DNA of 64,000 nt, from positions 57,439 to 121,438 of the forward strand of contig UQKW01000005.1 of the NCBI GenBank assembly GCA_900541885.1, written 5' to 3'. This DNA comes from an uncultured Collinsella sp. (GTDB taxonomy: Bacteria > Actinomycetota > Coriobacteriia > Coriobacteriales > Coriobacteriaceae). The notes below the pieces were generated by a model, which was not told where the DNA came from, made no database searches, and saw only the letters and a list, made by a program, of their open reading frames with translations. Below, piece by piece: positions 53,045-61,444 of the stretch (position 1 is its first letter; each line of letters begins with the position of its first letter). The position numbers were made by a program, and so were the translations under genes.

Positions 53045-54264
53045 GGGAGGACCGCGCCGTGCCCCGGGCTGCCGGGGGAATCCTGCGCGCCCGTACGCAT
53101 GGGGGCAGCGCGCAATCGCTCGGCATCGCTTGCGAAGGGGGCGCCTCCGACCTCATCGACTTCTCGGTGAACGTGAATCCGGCAGGCCCCTCGCCGCGTG
53201 CCGTCGCCGCAGCTTGCAAGGCGCTTTCTCGAATCGACGCCTACCCCGATAGGGAAAGCCTCGCCCTCGTTCGCGCCCTAGCGCGCACCCAGGGCATTCC
53301 CGAAGATACTATCGTTTGCGGCGCGGGCGCGTCCGACATCATCTGGCGGCTCGCCGCGGCGGTGCGCCCGAAACGCATCGTCGTGTGTGCGCCGACGTTC
53401 TCTGAATATGCGGAGGCGGCATCGTACTACGGCGCATGCGTGCAGGAGTTCCCGCTCTCCGAAGCGGATGACTTCGACGTGCCCGCCTCCTTCGCCCGCG
53501 CGATCGAGGGGCCGGGAGACGTGGCGTACCTCTGCAATCCGAACAACCCGACGGGGCGCCTCGTCGACCCCCGCGTGATCGATGCCGCGGCTTGCCGCTG
53601 CGAGCAGGTGGGCGCACTGCTCGTCGTGGACGAGTGCTTCCTCGGATTTGCGCCCGACGCCCGCGAAAGGAGCGTGGCCGCACGCGCCGCGTGTTCGCAC
53701 CATGTGGCCGTGCTCTCCGCGTTCACCAAGCTCTACGGAATGGCGGGGTTGCGGTTGGGATATCTGATCAGCGGAAACACCCAACTCATCGAGGGGATTC
53801 GCCGGGCGGGGCAGGCGTGGCCCGTCTCCTCGGTCGCCGAGGCCGCGGGCATCGCCGCCCTGGAAGACGTCGAATACGTCTCGCGCACGCGCGATGTATT
53901 GGCGGGCGAGCGAGCGTGGCTTTCCCACGAGCTCTCCTCGCTCGGGCTTTCCGTCGTGCCGTCGGATGCTAACTTCCTTTTAGTCCGCACGCCGGCGAAA
54001 GACATCCCCGAGCGCCTGTATAAACAGGGGGTTTTGGTCCGCACGTGCGACTCGTTTTCGGTACTGTCCCGTTTCTGGTGCCGCGTCGCGGTGCGCACGC
54101 GCAAGGAGAATGCCCGGCTTGCGATGGCGTTCAGCCGCGCGCTTCGGGCGGAAGGCGCATCGGGCGAAGGCGAACCCGTCGAACGGGGCGGCGCTTCTTG
54201 CAGCGGCGCTATGGCGGGCGCGGATGGTCGAGGTTCGGCGAAGGAGGTCGATACCCGTGGGTAG
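53041..54264 (+). CDS. cobD: L-threonine-O-3-phosphate decarboxylase
   Basis: A 407-residue PLP enzyme of the aminotransferase class I/II fold that makes (R)-1-amino-2-propanol phosphate for CbiB. Visible motifs are HGGSAQSLGIA at the start, DFSVNVNPAGPSPR, YLCNPNNPTGRL, and the PLP lysine in SAFTKLYGMAGLRLGY. The last ~35 residues are a Gly/Ser/Glu-rich tail. ATG at 53041 overlaps the cbiB stop. No pduX-type threonine kinase is seen nearby. Confidence 0.9.
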   Translation: MREDRAVPRAAGGILRARTHGGSAQSLGIACEGGASDLIDFSVNVNPAGPSPRAVAAACKALSRIDAYPDRESLALVRALARTQGIPEDTIVCGAGASDIIWRLAAAVRPKRIVVCAPTFSEYAEAASYYGACVQEFPLSEADDFDVPASFARAIEGPGDVAYLCNPNNPTGRLVDPRVIDAAACRCEQVGALLVVDECFLGFAPDARERSVAARAACSHHVAVLSAFTKLYGMAGLRLGYLISGNTQLIEGIRRAGQAWPVSSVAEAAGIAALEDVEYVSRTRDVLAGERAWLSHELSSLGLSVVPSDANFLLVRTPAKDIPERLYKQGVLVRTCDSFSVLSRFWCRVAVRTRKENARLAMAFSRALRAEGASGEGEPVERGGASCSGAMAGADGRGSAKEVDTRG

Positions 54265-55756
54265 GGCGAAGCCCATCATGATCCAGGGCACCATGTCGAA
54301 CGCGGGGAAGAGCCTGCTTGCGGCGGGGCTGTGCCGTGTGCTTTCGCAGGACGGCCTGCGCGTGGCTCCCTTCAAGAGCCAGAACATGGCGCTCAACAGC
54401 GGTGTCACGGCCGACGGGCTCGAGATGGGGCGCGCCCAGATCATGCAGGCCGAGGCCTGCGGCATCGCGCCCGACGTGCGCATGAACCCCATCCTGCTCA
54501 AGCCCGAAAGCGACCACCGAAGCCAGCTCATCGTGGCCGGCAAGGCGCAGGGAGCCTTCGCTGCGAGGGACTACTTCGCGCGAAAGAAGGCGCTCATGCC
54601 GCAGATTTTGGAGGCGTTCGATTCGCTCGCGGAGGAAAACGACGTCATCGTCATCGAGGGCGCTGGCAGCCCCGTCGAAATCAACCTTGCCGAAAACGAC
54701 ATCGTCAACATGGGGCTCGCGCGCGCCGTGTCCTCCCCCGTGCTGCTCGCGGGCGACATCGACCCAGGCGGGGTGTTTGCCCAGCTCTACGGCACGGTCG
54801 CGCTCTTTGCACCCGAGGACCGCGCGCTTTTGCGGGGGCTTGTGGTGAACAAGTTCCGCGGCGATGTGGAAATCCTGCGCCCGGGTTTGGCCCCGCTCGA
54901 GAAGATGTGCGGGGTTCCCGTCGTGGGGGTCGTGCCGTATCTTACGCTCGACCTGGACGACGAGGACTCGCTTGCGCCGCGCCTATCTGCCCGCGAGGCG
55001 CGCGGCGTCATCGACGTCGCCGTCGTGCGCCTTCCGCATCTGTCGAACTTCACCGACTTCGACCCGCTTTCGCGCGTGCCCGGCGTGGGCGTGCGCTATG
55101 TTTCCTCGACGACCGATCTGGGCCGACCCGACCTGGTGGTGCTCCCAGGCTCGAAGACCACGCTCGACGACGCACGCTGGCTTGCGGCTAGTGGCATCGG
55201 AGCCTGTGTACGCGCGCTTTCGGGCGCGGGCACGCCGGTGCTCGGCATATGCGGAGGCTACCAGCTTTTGGGAGACGAGCTTTCCGACCCGCACGGCAGG
55301 GAAGGCGCTGGCACCGCGCGCGGGCTCGGGCTCATCCCTGCAAGTACGGTGTTCAAGGAGGAAAAGCGCCTCGCCCAGTCGGAGCTGCGCATCACGGGCG
55401 CCCAAGGCGCGTTCTCGGTGTGGAACGGCATGACGGCGCGCGGGTACGAGATTCACGACGGCGAAACGACCGTCTCCTGCGCCCCTGCGGGCACGATTGG
55501 CGGCAAACCAGAAGGCGCGGCCTGCGGAAACGTGTTCGGAACCTATCTCCACGGCCTGTTCGACGAACCGGGGGTGGCACTCGCCCTCGCGCGCTCGCTC
55601 GCGCGCATGCGCGGCCTGCCCGAGAGCGTCGTGGGTGCTGAGGGCGCGGTGTCCGCGGCCGATCACCGTGCGCGCGAGTTCGACCGCCTGGCCGACTCCG
55701 TGCGCGGGGCGCTCGACATGGAGTATGTCTACCGCATTATCGAGGAGGGCGTATGA
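54257..55756 (+). CDS. cbiP: Cobyric acid synthase
   Basis: A 499-residue glutamine-dependent amidase (CbiP/CobQ) acting on four side chains. The N-terminal P-loop is GTMSNAGKSLLAAGL, followed by FKSQNMALNS and EGAGSPVEINL. The C-terminal glutaminase-like domain has VLGICGGYQLLG and GTYLHGLFD. The start is GTG 54257, ten bases after AAGGAGG, overlapping the cobD stop by eight bases. Confidence 0.94.
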   Translation: MGRAKPIMIQGTMSNAGKSLLAAGLCRVLSQDGLRVAPFKSQNMALNSGVTADGLEMGRAQIMQAEACGIAPDVRMNPILLKPESDHRSQLIVAGKAQGAFAARDYFARKKALMPQILEAFDSLAEENDVIVIEGAGSPVEINLAENDIVNMGLARAVSSPVLLAGDIDPGGVFAQLYGTVALFAPEDRALLRGLVVNKFRGDVEILRPGLAPLEKMCGVPVVGVVPYLTLDLDDEDSLAPRLSAREARGVIDVAVVRLPHLSNFTDFDPLSRVPGVGVRYVSSTTDLGRPDLVVLPGSKTTLDDARWLAASGIGACVRALSGAGTPVLGICGGYQLLGDELSDPHGREGAGTARGLGLIPASTVFKEEKRLAQSELRITGAQGAFSVWNGMTARGYEIHDGETTVSCAPAGTIGGKPEGAACGNVFGTYLHGLFDEPGVALALARSLARMRGLPESVVGAEGAVSAADHRAREFDRLADSVRGALDMEYVYRIIEEGV

Positions 55757-56268
55757 TCCACGTGTATCATGGCGACGGCAAAGGCAAGACCACGGCGGCG
55801 ATGGGGCTCGCCCTTCGCATGCTCGCCGCAGGCCGCCGCGTCGTCGTTGTGCAGTTCCTGAAAGACGGCGAAAGCGGGGAGGCGCGCCTGCTCGCCGAGC
55901 ATTTCGGCGTGCCCGTGTTCGCGGGGAAGGCGTCGGACAAGTTTACCTGGTCCATGACGTCGGAAGAACTTGCCGCGACGTGCGAGTTGCACGATGGGAA
56001 CCTCGCTTCCGCGCTCGCCGAGCTCGAGGGCGCGCAGGAGGGGCTGCTCGTGCTCGACGAGGCGCTCGACGCGCTTTCGAAGGGGCTTGTCGACGAGGCG
56101 CTCGTGGACCGCGCGCTCGATATGTCCGCGCGCGGCGTCGAAGTAGCGCTCACCGGGCGCGCGCCTTCCCGCAAGATCGTGGAGAAGGCCGACTACATAA
56201 CCGAGATGCGGTGCGAGAAACACCCCTACGAGCAGGGGATATGTGCAAGGGAAGGAGTGGAGTACTAG
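55753..56268 (+). CDS. cobO: Corrinoid adenosyltransferase (CobO/BtuR type)
   Basis: A 171-residue ATP:cob(I)alamin adenosyltransferase of the CobA/CobO/BtuR family. The P-loop is HGDGKGKTTAAMGLA, followed by VVVQFLKDG, LLVLDEALDAL and LTGRAPS. It overlaps cbiP by ATGA and ends directly before the cbiC start. Confidence 0.92.
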   Translation: MIHVYHGDGKGKTTAAMGLALRMLAAGRRVVVVQFLKDGESGEARLLAEHFGVPVFAGKASDKFTWSMTSEELAATCELHDGNLASALAELEGAQEGLLVLDEALDALSKGLVDEALVDRALDMSARGVEVALTGRAPSRKIVEKADYITEMRCEKHPYEQGICAREGVEY

Positions 56269-56910
56269 ATGGATTCCAAGGAGATGGCGCCCGGCGACAT
56301 CGAGCGGCGCAGCTTTGAAATCATCACCGAAGAGCTCGGCGGCCGCACGTTCCCGCCGCTCGAAGAGCCCGTCGTGAAGCGCGTCATCCACACCACTGCC
56401 GACTTCTCGTACGCCGATTCCCTCGTGTTCACCCATGACGCCGCGCACTGTGCGCTCGACGCACTGCGCGCAGGGGCCACGGTGCTCACCGACACGAACA
56501 TGGCGCTCGCAGGCATAAGCAAGCCCGCGCTCGCTAAGATCGGCTGCCAGGCCGTGTGCTACATGGCCGACCCGGATGTCGCCGCAACGGCGCGCGCCGC
56601 GGGCACGACTCGCGCCGTTGCGAGCATGGACAAAGCTTGCGGCATCGAGGGTCCGCTCATCGTGGCCGTCGGCAACGCTCCCACAGCACTTCTGCGCCTC
56701 GACGAGCTCATGGACGCGGGGAAGATCTCGCCCGCGCTCGTCGTTGGGGTGCCGGTTGGGTTTGTGAACGTGGTCGAGGCGAAAGAGGAGCTACTCGCGC
56801 GACGCGTGCCGGCCATCGTCGCGAGGGGTCGCAAGGGCGGCTCGACCGTGGCGGCCGCCATTATGAACGCGCTGCTCTACGAGATCACGCGCCCAGGCGG
56901 CCCGAAGTGA
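56269..56910 (+). CDS. cbiC: Cobalt-precorrin-8 methylmutase
   Basis: A 213-residue CbiC/CobH, which moves the C11 methyl to C12. The active-site His lies in RVIHTTADFSYA. TDTNMALAGI, the VGNAPTALLRL block and GVPVGFVNVVEAKEEL are typical. It begins immediately after the cobO stop and ends overlapping cbiJ (GTGA). Confidence 0.93.
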   Translation: MDSKEMAPGDIERRSFEIITEELGGRTFPPLEEPVVKRVIHTTADFSYADSLVFTHDAAHCALDALRAGATVLTDTNMALAGISKPALAKIGCQAVCYMADPDVAATARAAGTTRAVASMDKACGIEGPLIVAVGNAPTALLRLDELMDAGKISPALVVGVPVGFVNVVEAKEELLARRVPAIVARGRKGGSTVAAAIMNALLYEITRPGGPK

Positions 56911-57680
56911 CGGCGCCCGCATCCGCGCCGGCGCTGCGCATCTTCGCCGGCACCACCGAGGGCCGCCTTCTGTGCGAATGGGCGAGCGGGGCGGGCATCC
57001 CCGCCCGTGCCTACGCGGCAACCGAGTACGGAGGCGAGCTTTTGGGCGAGCTTCCGGGCATCGAGGTGCATGCGGGCAGGCTCGACGAGGCCGACATGGA
57101 GCGCGAGCTTTCCGGCGCGCGCATCGTCGTCGACGCCACGCATCCCTTCGCTACGCTCGCAAGCGGCAACATCCGGGCCGCTTCGCTCGCCGTGGGTGCA
57201 CGATGCCTGCGCCTTGCGCGCCCGGTCGAGGCGCTACCCAAAGGCGTCGTGTCGGTCGCGTCGATCGACTGCGCGGCGCGCTTTCTCTCCGAGAACCCGG
57301 GTCGCGCGCTTCTCACGACGGGGAGCAAGGAGCTTGCTCCCTACACGCGCGTCGCCGATTTCGCGGAGCGCTTCTTCGTGCGTGTTCTCCCGCTGCCCGG
57401 TGCTATAACGAAGTGCATCGACGCGGGGTTTTCGCCGTCGCACGTCATCGGCATGCAGGGGCCCTTCACCCGCGAGCTCAACGAGGCGATGCTTCGGCAG
57501 GTGGGCGCCCAGTGGCTTGTGACCAAGGACTCGGGAACCGTAGGTGGCACGGCCGAGAAGATCGCCTCCGCGCGCGACGTGGGAGCGCGCTGTATCGTGG
57601 TCGCCCGTCCCGCCGAGGGAGGCGGGGGCCTTTCGCTTCGGGAAGTGGAAGACGCGCTCTTACGGGAGTTCACGCGCTAG
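56907..57680 (+). CDS. cbiJ: Cobalt-precorrin-6A reductase
   Basis: A 257-residue CbiJ/CobK, reducing the C18-C19 bond. The N-terminal nucleotide-binding motif is RIFAGTTEGRLL; VVDATHPFATLAS, LLTTGSKEL and GMQGPFTRELNEAM follow, all family signatures, with TKDSGTVGGTAEKI near the end. The start is GTG 56907. It is the last gene of the plus-strand operon; an IS21-type scar starts 46 bases later. Confidence 0.92.
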   Translation: MTAPASAPALRIFAGTTEGRLLCEWASGAGIPARAYAATEYGGELLGELPGIEVHAGRLDEADMERELSGARIVVDATHPFATLASGNIRAASLAVGARCLRLARPVEALPKGVVSVASIDCAARFLSENPGRALLTTGSKELAPYTRVADFAERFFVRVLPLPGAITKCIDAGFSPSHVIGMQGPFTRELNEAMLRQVGAQWLVTKDSGTVGGTAEKIASARDVGARCIVVARPAEGGGGLSLREVEDALLREFTR

Positions 57681-57726
57681 GCGCTCGCCGCGCCTGCGTG
57701 CCCTCCCGCCCGCGAGGAGAAGCGCC

Positions 57727-57801
57727 TTGAGCAAGCTCGACCCGTACAAGCCCGTCATCCGCCAATAGCTCGAGGACGAAGCCCGGAACTGGCGCAAGCA
57801 G
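57727..57801 (+). pseudogene. IS21-family transposase (IstA) N-terminal fragment
   Basis: TTG at 57727 preceded by GAGGAGA opens a frame reading SKLDPYKPVIRQ, then an in-frame TAG, then LEDEARNWRKQ, after which similarity ends at the palindrome at 57810. From memory the N-terminus of some IS21-type transposases reads KLDPYKPxIxELLExDxxxWRKQRHTAKRI. So this is about 25 codons of a transposase start with one nonsense codon, cut off by the repeat. It marks the right boundary of the cobalamin island. Confidence 0.6.
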
Positions 57802-57809
57802 CCCTTCAA

Positions 57810-57879
57810 TAAGTTGCGGTGAAATAGTGTCTGTTTTTGCTGCTTGATAGCATATTCAGTCCCTAATTCACCGCAACTT
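57810..57879. repeat. Diverged copy of the AAGTTGCGGTGAAATAG palindrome
   Basis: Arms 57810-57833 and 57857-57879 match with about three mismatches; each arm matches the 24-bp arm of the palindrome at 27044-27114. It lies between the transposase fragment and the end of the macB-like gene on the other strand. Confidence 0.8.
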
Positions 57880-57891
57880 GTTGGTGGTGGC

Positions 57892-59106
57892 TTACTGGTA
57901 GCGTAGGCACTCCACCGGGTCGAGTTTTGCCGCGCGGCGAGCGGGGTAGAAGCCAAAGATTACTCCGATGCCGACGGAGACGGCGAAGGCCAGCAGCACC
58001 GTGGCGATTGAAAAGCTCGGTGTGATTTGCCCGCTAGCACCGAGCTCGCCGAGAACCCCTGATCCTGCGGCAAACATCGCAAGAGCCCAGGCCAGCAGAT
58101 AGCCAATCAGGACACCCAGCAGACCGCCGGTGATGCACAATGCCGAAGACTCGGCTAAAAACTGCGCGGTGATATCGCGACGGCTTGCACCCAGCGCGCG
58201 TCGAATGCCGATCTCGCGGATGCGTTCGGTCACGTTGGTGAGCATCATGTTCATGATGCCGATGCCGCCTACGAGCAGCGAGATACTGGCGACGGCGCCC
58301 ATGATGAGCGAGAACGCGCCCATAAAGGAGTTGAGAGCATCGATGGCGCTTTTCATGGAAGTCGCCGATACGCTGTCGTACTCGTCATCCTCCGAGATAC
58401 CCTTCATTGCGCGCACTTTGGACTCAATCGTCTTGCAGAGTTCGTCTATGTCCGTGCCCTCGACGGCGAGCGCCGTCACGCTGGGGAATGAGGGGTTCTC
58501 GTCGCCAAAGAGTCCGGCAATGGTCTCGCGGGGCATATACAGCGTGATTGAACCCATGGAGTCGCTGCCGCCGTCAATTACGCCAACGATCTGCACCTCG
58601 CCGTTCGACACTTTGATGGTCTTGCCGAGTGCGTCCTGTTCGTTGCCGTACAGCTGGTCGGCACCGCCGCGGCTGATGAGCGCCACGCGCGCGCCTGACT
58701 TTGCTTCGGCGTCAGTATAGGTGCGCCCCGCAAGGAGCTTGCTGGCGCCTACCGCGTCGAGCATGTCGCGATCGACACCTTGTGCCATAACGGTATAGCT
58801 TTTGTCACCGGCCTTGTACTCGGTATATGCACTGTCCACGATGCCGATCTGCTCAATTTGCGGCACCATCTTGCGGAGCTTTTCGACGTCCGACTCGGTG
58901 AGCTCCTGCGACGAATAAATCTGCACCATGCGCGCCGCATTGAGGCCCAGGCTGTTAACCAGGCTGTTTTGGATGCCGCCGATGAGCGAGGTCATGGCGA
59001 TGACGGAGGCGATGCCGATGACGATTCCCAGGATGGTGAGTAGGCTGCGCCCCTTGTTGGCTTCGAGCGAGTGAAGAGCTTCTTGGATGAGGTCGCGTGT
59101 GCTCAT
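57892..59106 (-). CDS. MacB/FtsX-type ABC permease
   Basis: A 404-residue permease of the MacB type: an N-terminal membrane helix (about 20-43), a large extracytoplasmic MacB_PCD domain (about 45-250), and three C-terminal helices with the conserved GGIGIMNMMLTNVTERIREIGIRRALGA block. The C-terminus has the FGFYPARRAAKLDPVECLRY signature. Such systems export peptides, antibiotics or lipoproteins. It overlaps the ATPase stop by ATGA and is third in the operon. Confidence 0.9.
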   Translation of the reverse strand: MSTRDLIQEALHSLEANKGRSLLTILGIVIGIASVIAMTSLIGGIQNSLVNSLGLNAARMVQIYSSQELTESDVEKLRKMVPQIEQIGIVDSAYTEYKAGDKSYTVMAQGVDRDMLDAVGASKLLAGRTYTDAEAKSGARVALISRGGADQLYGNEQDALGKTIKVSNGEVQIVGVIDGGSDSMGSITLYMPRETIAGLFGDENPSFPSVTALAVEGTDIDELCKTIESKVRAMKGISEDDEYDSVSATSMKSAIDALNSFMGAFSLIMGAVASISLLVGGIGIMNMMLTNVTERIREIGIRRALGASRRDITAQFLAESSALCITGGLLGVLIGYLLAWALAMFAAGSGVLGELGASGQITPSFSIATVLLAFAVSVGIGVIFGFYPARRAAKLDPVECLRYQ

Positions 59107-59876
59107 GCCTTCACTCCTTTCGTGGGGTTGGCGGATCCGGAAATCGTGGGTAGGCTATCGACGGCTCCGCGCAGGGTCTGCGGTTCATGTGCGATGTACG
59201 CACCCTCGTGGATCCGGCCATCGCGGATGGTCACGGCACGGTCGGCCTCGGCGGCGATGCCGGGGTCGTGCGTGATGAGCACGATGGTCTTGCCGCGCTC
59301 CTGGAGCTTGTGGAAGGTCTCCATCACGAGCGCTCCGGTGGCAGAGTCCAGGTTTCCCGTCGGCTCATCGGCCAGAATGATGGGCGGGTCGTTGACGAGA
59401 GCGCGTGCGATGGCGACCCTCTGCATCTGTCCGCCCGAAAGCTCGGAGATACGGTGATCCCAGTGGTCGACGGGCAACGATACAGCTTGCAGCGCGTGCA
59501 CGGCGCGCATTTCACGCTGGCTACGGGGCACATTGGTGTAGGCCAGCGGCAGCATGACGTTTTCGATAACCGACAGGCGCGGCAGCAGGTTGAAGCTCTG
59601 AAAGACAAAGCCAATGCTCAGGGCGCGAACTTCGGTGAGCTCGTCATCATCGAGCTCGGCCACGTTGAGCCCTTGCAGGTAGTAGTCGCCCGCCGTCGGC
59701 TTATCCAGACAGCCTAGGATGTTCATGAGCGTTGATTTGCCCGAACCCGAGGGGCCAGTGATAGCGACGAATTCGCCGGGATTTACCGCCAGGCTCACGT
59801 TATGCAGAATATGGGCGCAGCCGGCCTCGCTCTCAAAAATGCGGTGCACGTTGCGGATGTCGATGACGGGACGCAT
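59103..59876 (-). CDS. MacB/LolD-type ABC transporter ATPase
   Basis: A 257-residue ATPase: Walker A GPSGSGKSTLMN, Q-loop FVFQSFNLLP, signature LSGGQMQRVAIARALV, Walker B IILADEPTGNLD and the switch His in LITHDP. This is the pattern of LolD/MacB-type ATPases. It overlaps the upstream membrane-fusion gene stop (TAATG) and the permease start. Confidence 0.92.
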   Translation of the reverse strand: MRPVIDIRNVHRIFESEAGCAHILHNVSLAVNPGEFVAITGPSGSGKSTLMNILGCLDKPTAGDYYLQGLNVAELDDDELTEVRALSIGFVFQSFNLLPRLSVIENVMLPLAYTNVPRSQREMRAVHALQAVSLPVDHWDHRISELSGGQMQRVAIARALVNDPPIILADEPTGNLDSATGALVMETFHKLQERGKTIVLITHDPGIAAEADRAVTIRDGRIHEGAYIAHEPQTLRGAVDSLPTISGSANPTKGVKA

Positions 59877-61312
59877 TACATGCCCTCGTCGGCAGACGTG
59901 CTGCCCGAATCCGCGCTGTAGCCGCCGTCAGCCGTTGCGTCCGCTCCGGTGTCCATGACGAGGGTGTCGCCATCGCGCAGCTTGGTAACCGGCACGTTGG
60001 GGTTGATCTCGTTGTCCTGGTCGTCGCGCTTGACCTGTGTCTTGCCGACTACGGCTTCGTTGTCGTTTTGCGTCACGACGGTCACCTTCACGCGATGGGT
60101 TTGCTTGCCCTCGTCATCGGTTGCCACGTTGACGTAATAGTGTTCGCCGTCTTCGGTCATGAGCGCCATTGTCGGCACCATCACCACGTCGTCAAGCTGC
60201 TCGGTCACCACCGATACCTCGGCCGTCATGCCCGGCTTCAGGCGCGCGTCGGGCGCCTCTATGAGGATGTCGACGTTAAAGGTTACGCTGCCGCCGCCAC
60301 CGTTGGCGGCGTCGGAGTTTGCCACCGAGGCGATGGCCGTGACGGTGCCCTGGCTCACGATATCGGGAAATGCGGGATACGTGACATTGGCACTCTGCCC
60401 AACGGCGATCTTGGCGATGTCCTTTTCGCCCACCTGCACGGTCACCTTCATCTTAGATAGGTCGGCGATCTGCATGCACTGCTTGCCGCCGCTCGTATCG
60501 CTTTCGCCCATGATCATGCCGCCTGTTACCGTGGCGCCCACCTTGGCGTTGAGCTCCACGATGCTACCCGAGCTCGGGGCCGTGACCGTACGGCTGGCTG
60601 CCTTGGCGTTCGCCTGATCTAGGTTTGCCTGGGCCGAAGCGAGGCTGCGCTGCGCGGCCGATACGGCGTTCGTGTCCGCTGATGCGGCGGAGACGCCAGC
60701 CGCTGCGGAAGCTCCATCGACGTCCGTCGTTGGGGTGGCCTGAGCGGCAGCTGCGGCTTTCTTCGCATTAGCGAGGTCTTCTTGAGCGGCAGCAACTGCA
60801 CGCTGCGCCTCGGCAACGTTGCGATCGAGCTCGTCGTTTTTAATGGTCATAAGCACGTCGCCCTCGTTGACGGATTGGCCCGCCTGCACGTTGATCGAAT
60901 CGACCGTACCGTCGACAGAAGGGGAGACCACTGAGGACGAAATGGGTTTGAGCTGGCCTTTCGCCTCGACCGTTGTGGTAAACGTGCCCTCGGTCACCAT
61001 GTCGGTCACCGGCCCGTTGTTGCCTGCGGGCCGTGCGTTGATGGCTAAGGTCACGACAACGGCGATGAGCACAATGGCGGCCACGACGCCGGCCGCAATG
61101 CCGCGTCGGATGAGCTTTTTGCGTCGACGTTCGGCACGTTTTGCCTTGAGCTTGGCATATGCCTCTTCATCGGAAATCTCGGTCGCATCGTTCGCGCGTC
61201 CGCTCTGCTTATCGGCATGTACGTTTGTAATCAGAGGAATCGTTTCGGTGACATCTTCGAGCGTGTGCTCGGTATCATCCGGGCCCGGGGTGGTCGTGGG
61301 GACATTCGGCAT
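59876..61312 (-). CDS. Membrane-fusion (MacA/HlyD-type) efflux subunit
   Basis: A 478-residue protein with a basic cytoplasmic N-terminus (~75 residues, Lys/Arg-rich KAKRAERRRKK), one membrane helix (about 75-95), then the lipoyl-type half SPSVDGTVDSINVQAGQSVNEGD. An Ala-rich helical hairpin (~155-245) and the second lipoyl half follow (RTVTAPSSGSIVELNAKVGATV), with a beta-barrel region after that. It works with the ABC pair downstream as a MacA-like adaptor. ATG at 61312 follows AAAGGAG. Confidence 0.88.
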   Translation of the reverse strand: MPNVPTTTPGPDDTEHTLEDVTETIPLITNVHADKQSGRANDATEISDEEAYAKLKAKRAERRRKKLIRRGIAAGVVAAIVLIAVVVTLAINARPAGNNGPVTDMVTEGTFTTTVEAKGQLKPISSSVVSPSVDGTVDSINVQAGQSVNEGDVLMTIKNDELDRNVAEAQRAVAAAQEDLANAKKAAAAAQATPTTDVDGASAAAGVSAASADTNAVSAAQRSLASAQANLDQANAKAASRTVTAPSSGSIVELNAKVGATVTGGMIMGESDTSGGKQCMQIADLSKMKVTVQVGEKDIAKIAVGQSANVTYPAFPDIVSQGTVTAIASVANSDAANGGGGSVTFNVDILIEAPDARLKPGMTAEVSVVTEQLDDVVMVPTMALMTEDGEHYYVNVATDDEGKQTHRVKVTVVTQNDNEAVVGKTQVKRDDQDNEINPNVPVTKLRDGDTLVMDTGADATADGGYSADSGSTSADEGM

Positions 61313-61346
61313 AGCGTCTCCTTTATAGAAAGTACCTCGATAAGTA

Positions 61347-61376
61347 TATGCGCCCACCGGTTGGGGTGGGCGCATA
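61347..61376. terminator. 12-bp perfect hairpin between the transpeptidase and efflux genes
   Basis: TATGCGCCCACC (61347-61358) pairs with 61365-61376 across a 6-nt loop. It lies between two minus-strand genes and is followed on that strand by only a short TATACTT, so a weak terminator or mRNA element. Confidence 0.65.
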
Positions 61377-61444
61377 GAACGGTTTCTTTCGGAACTGTTA
61401 GATTGGTCGCAGCGGTTCCACGTTGTAGGAATGCGCGCGTTGCA

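Noticed and set aside
35830..57680. Prophage or integrative element with its own integrase
   Set aside because: No integrase, phage or conjugation genes are present; only short transposase scars flank the block.
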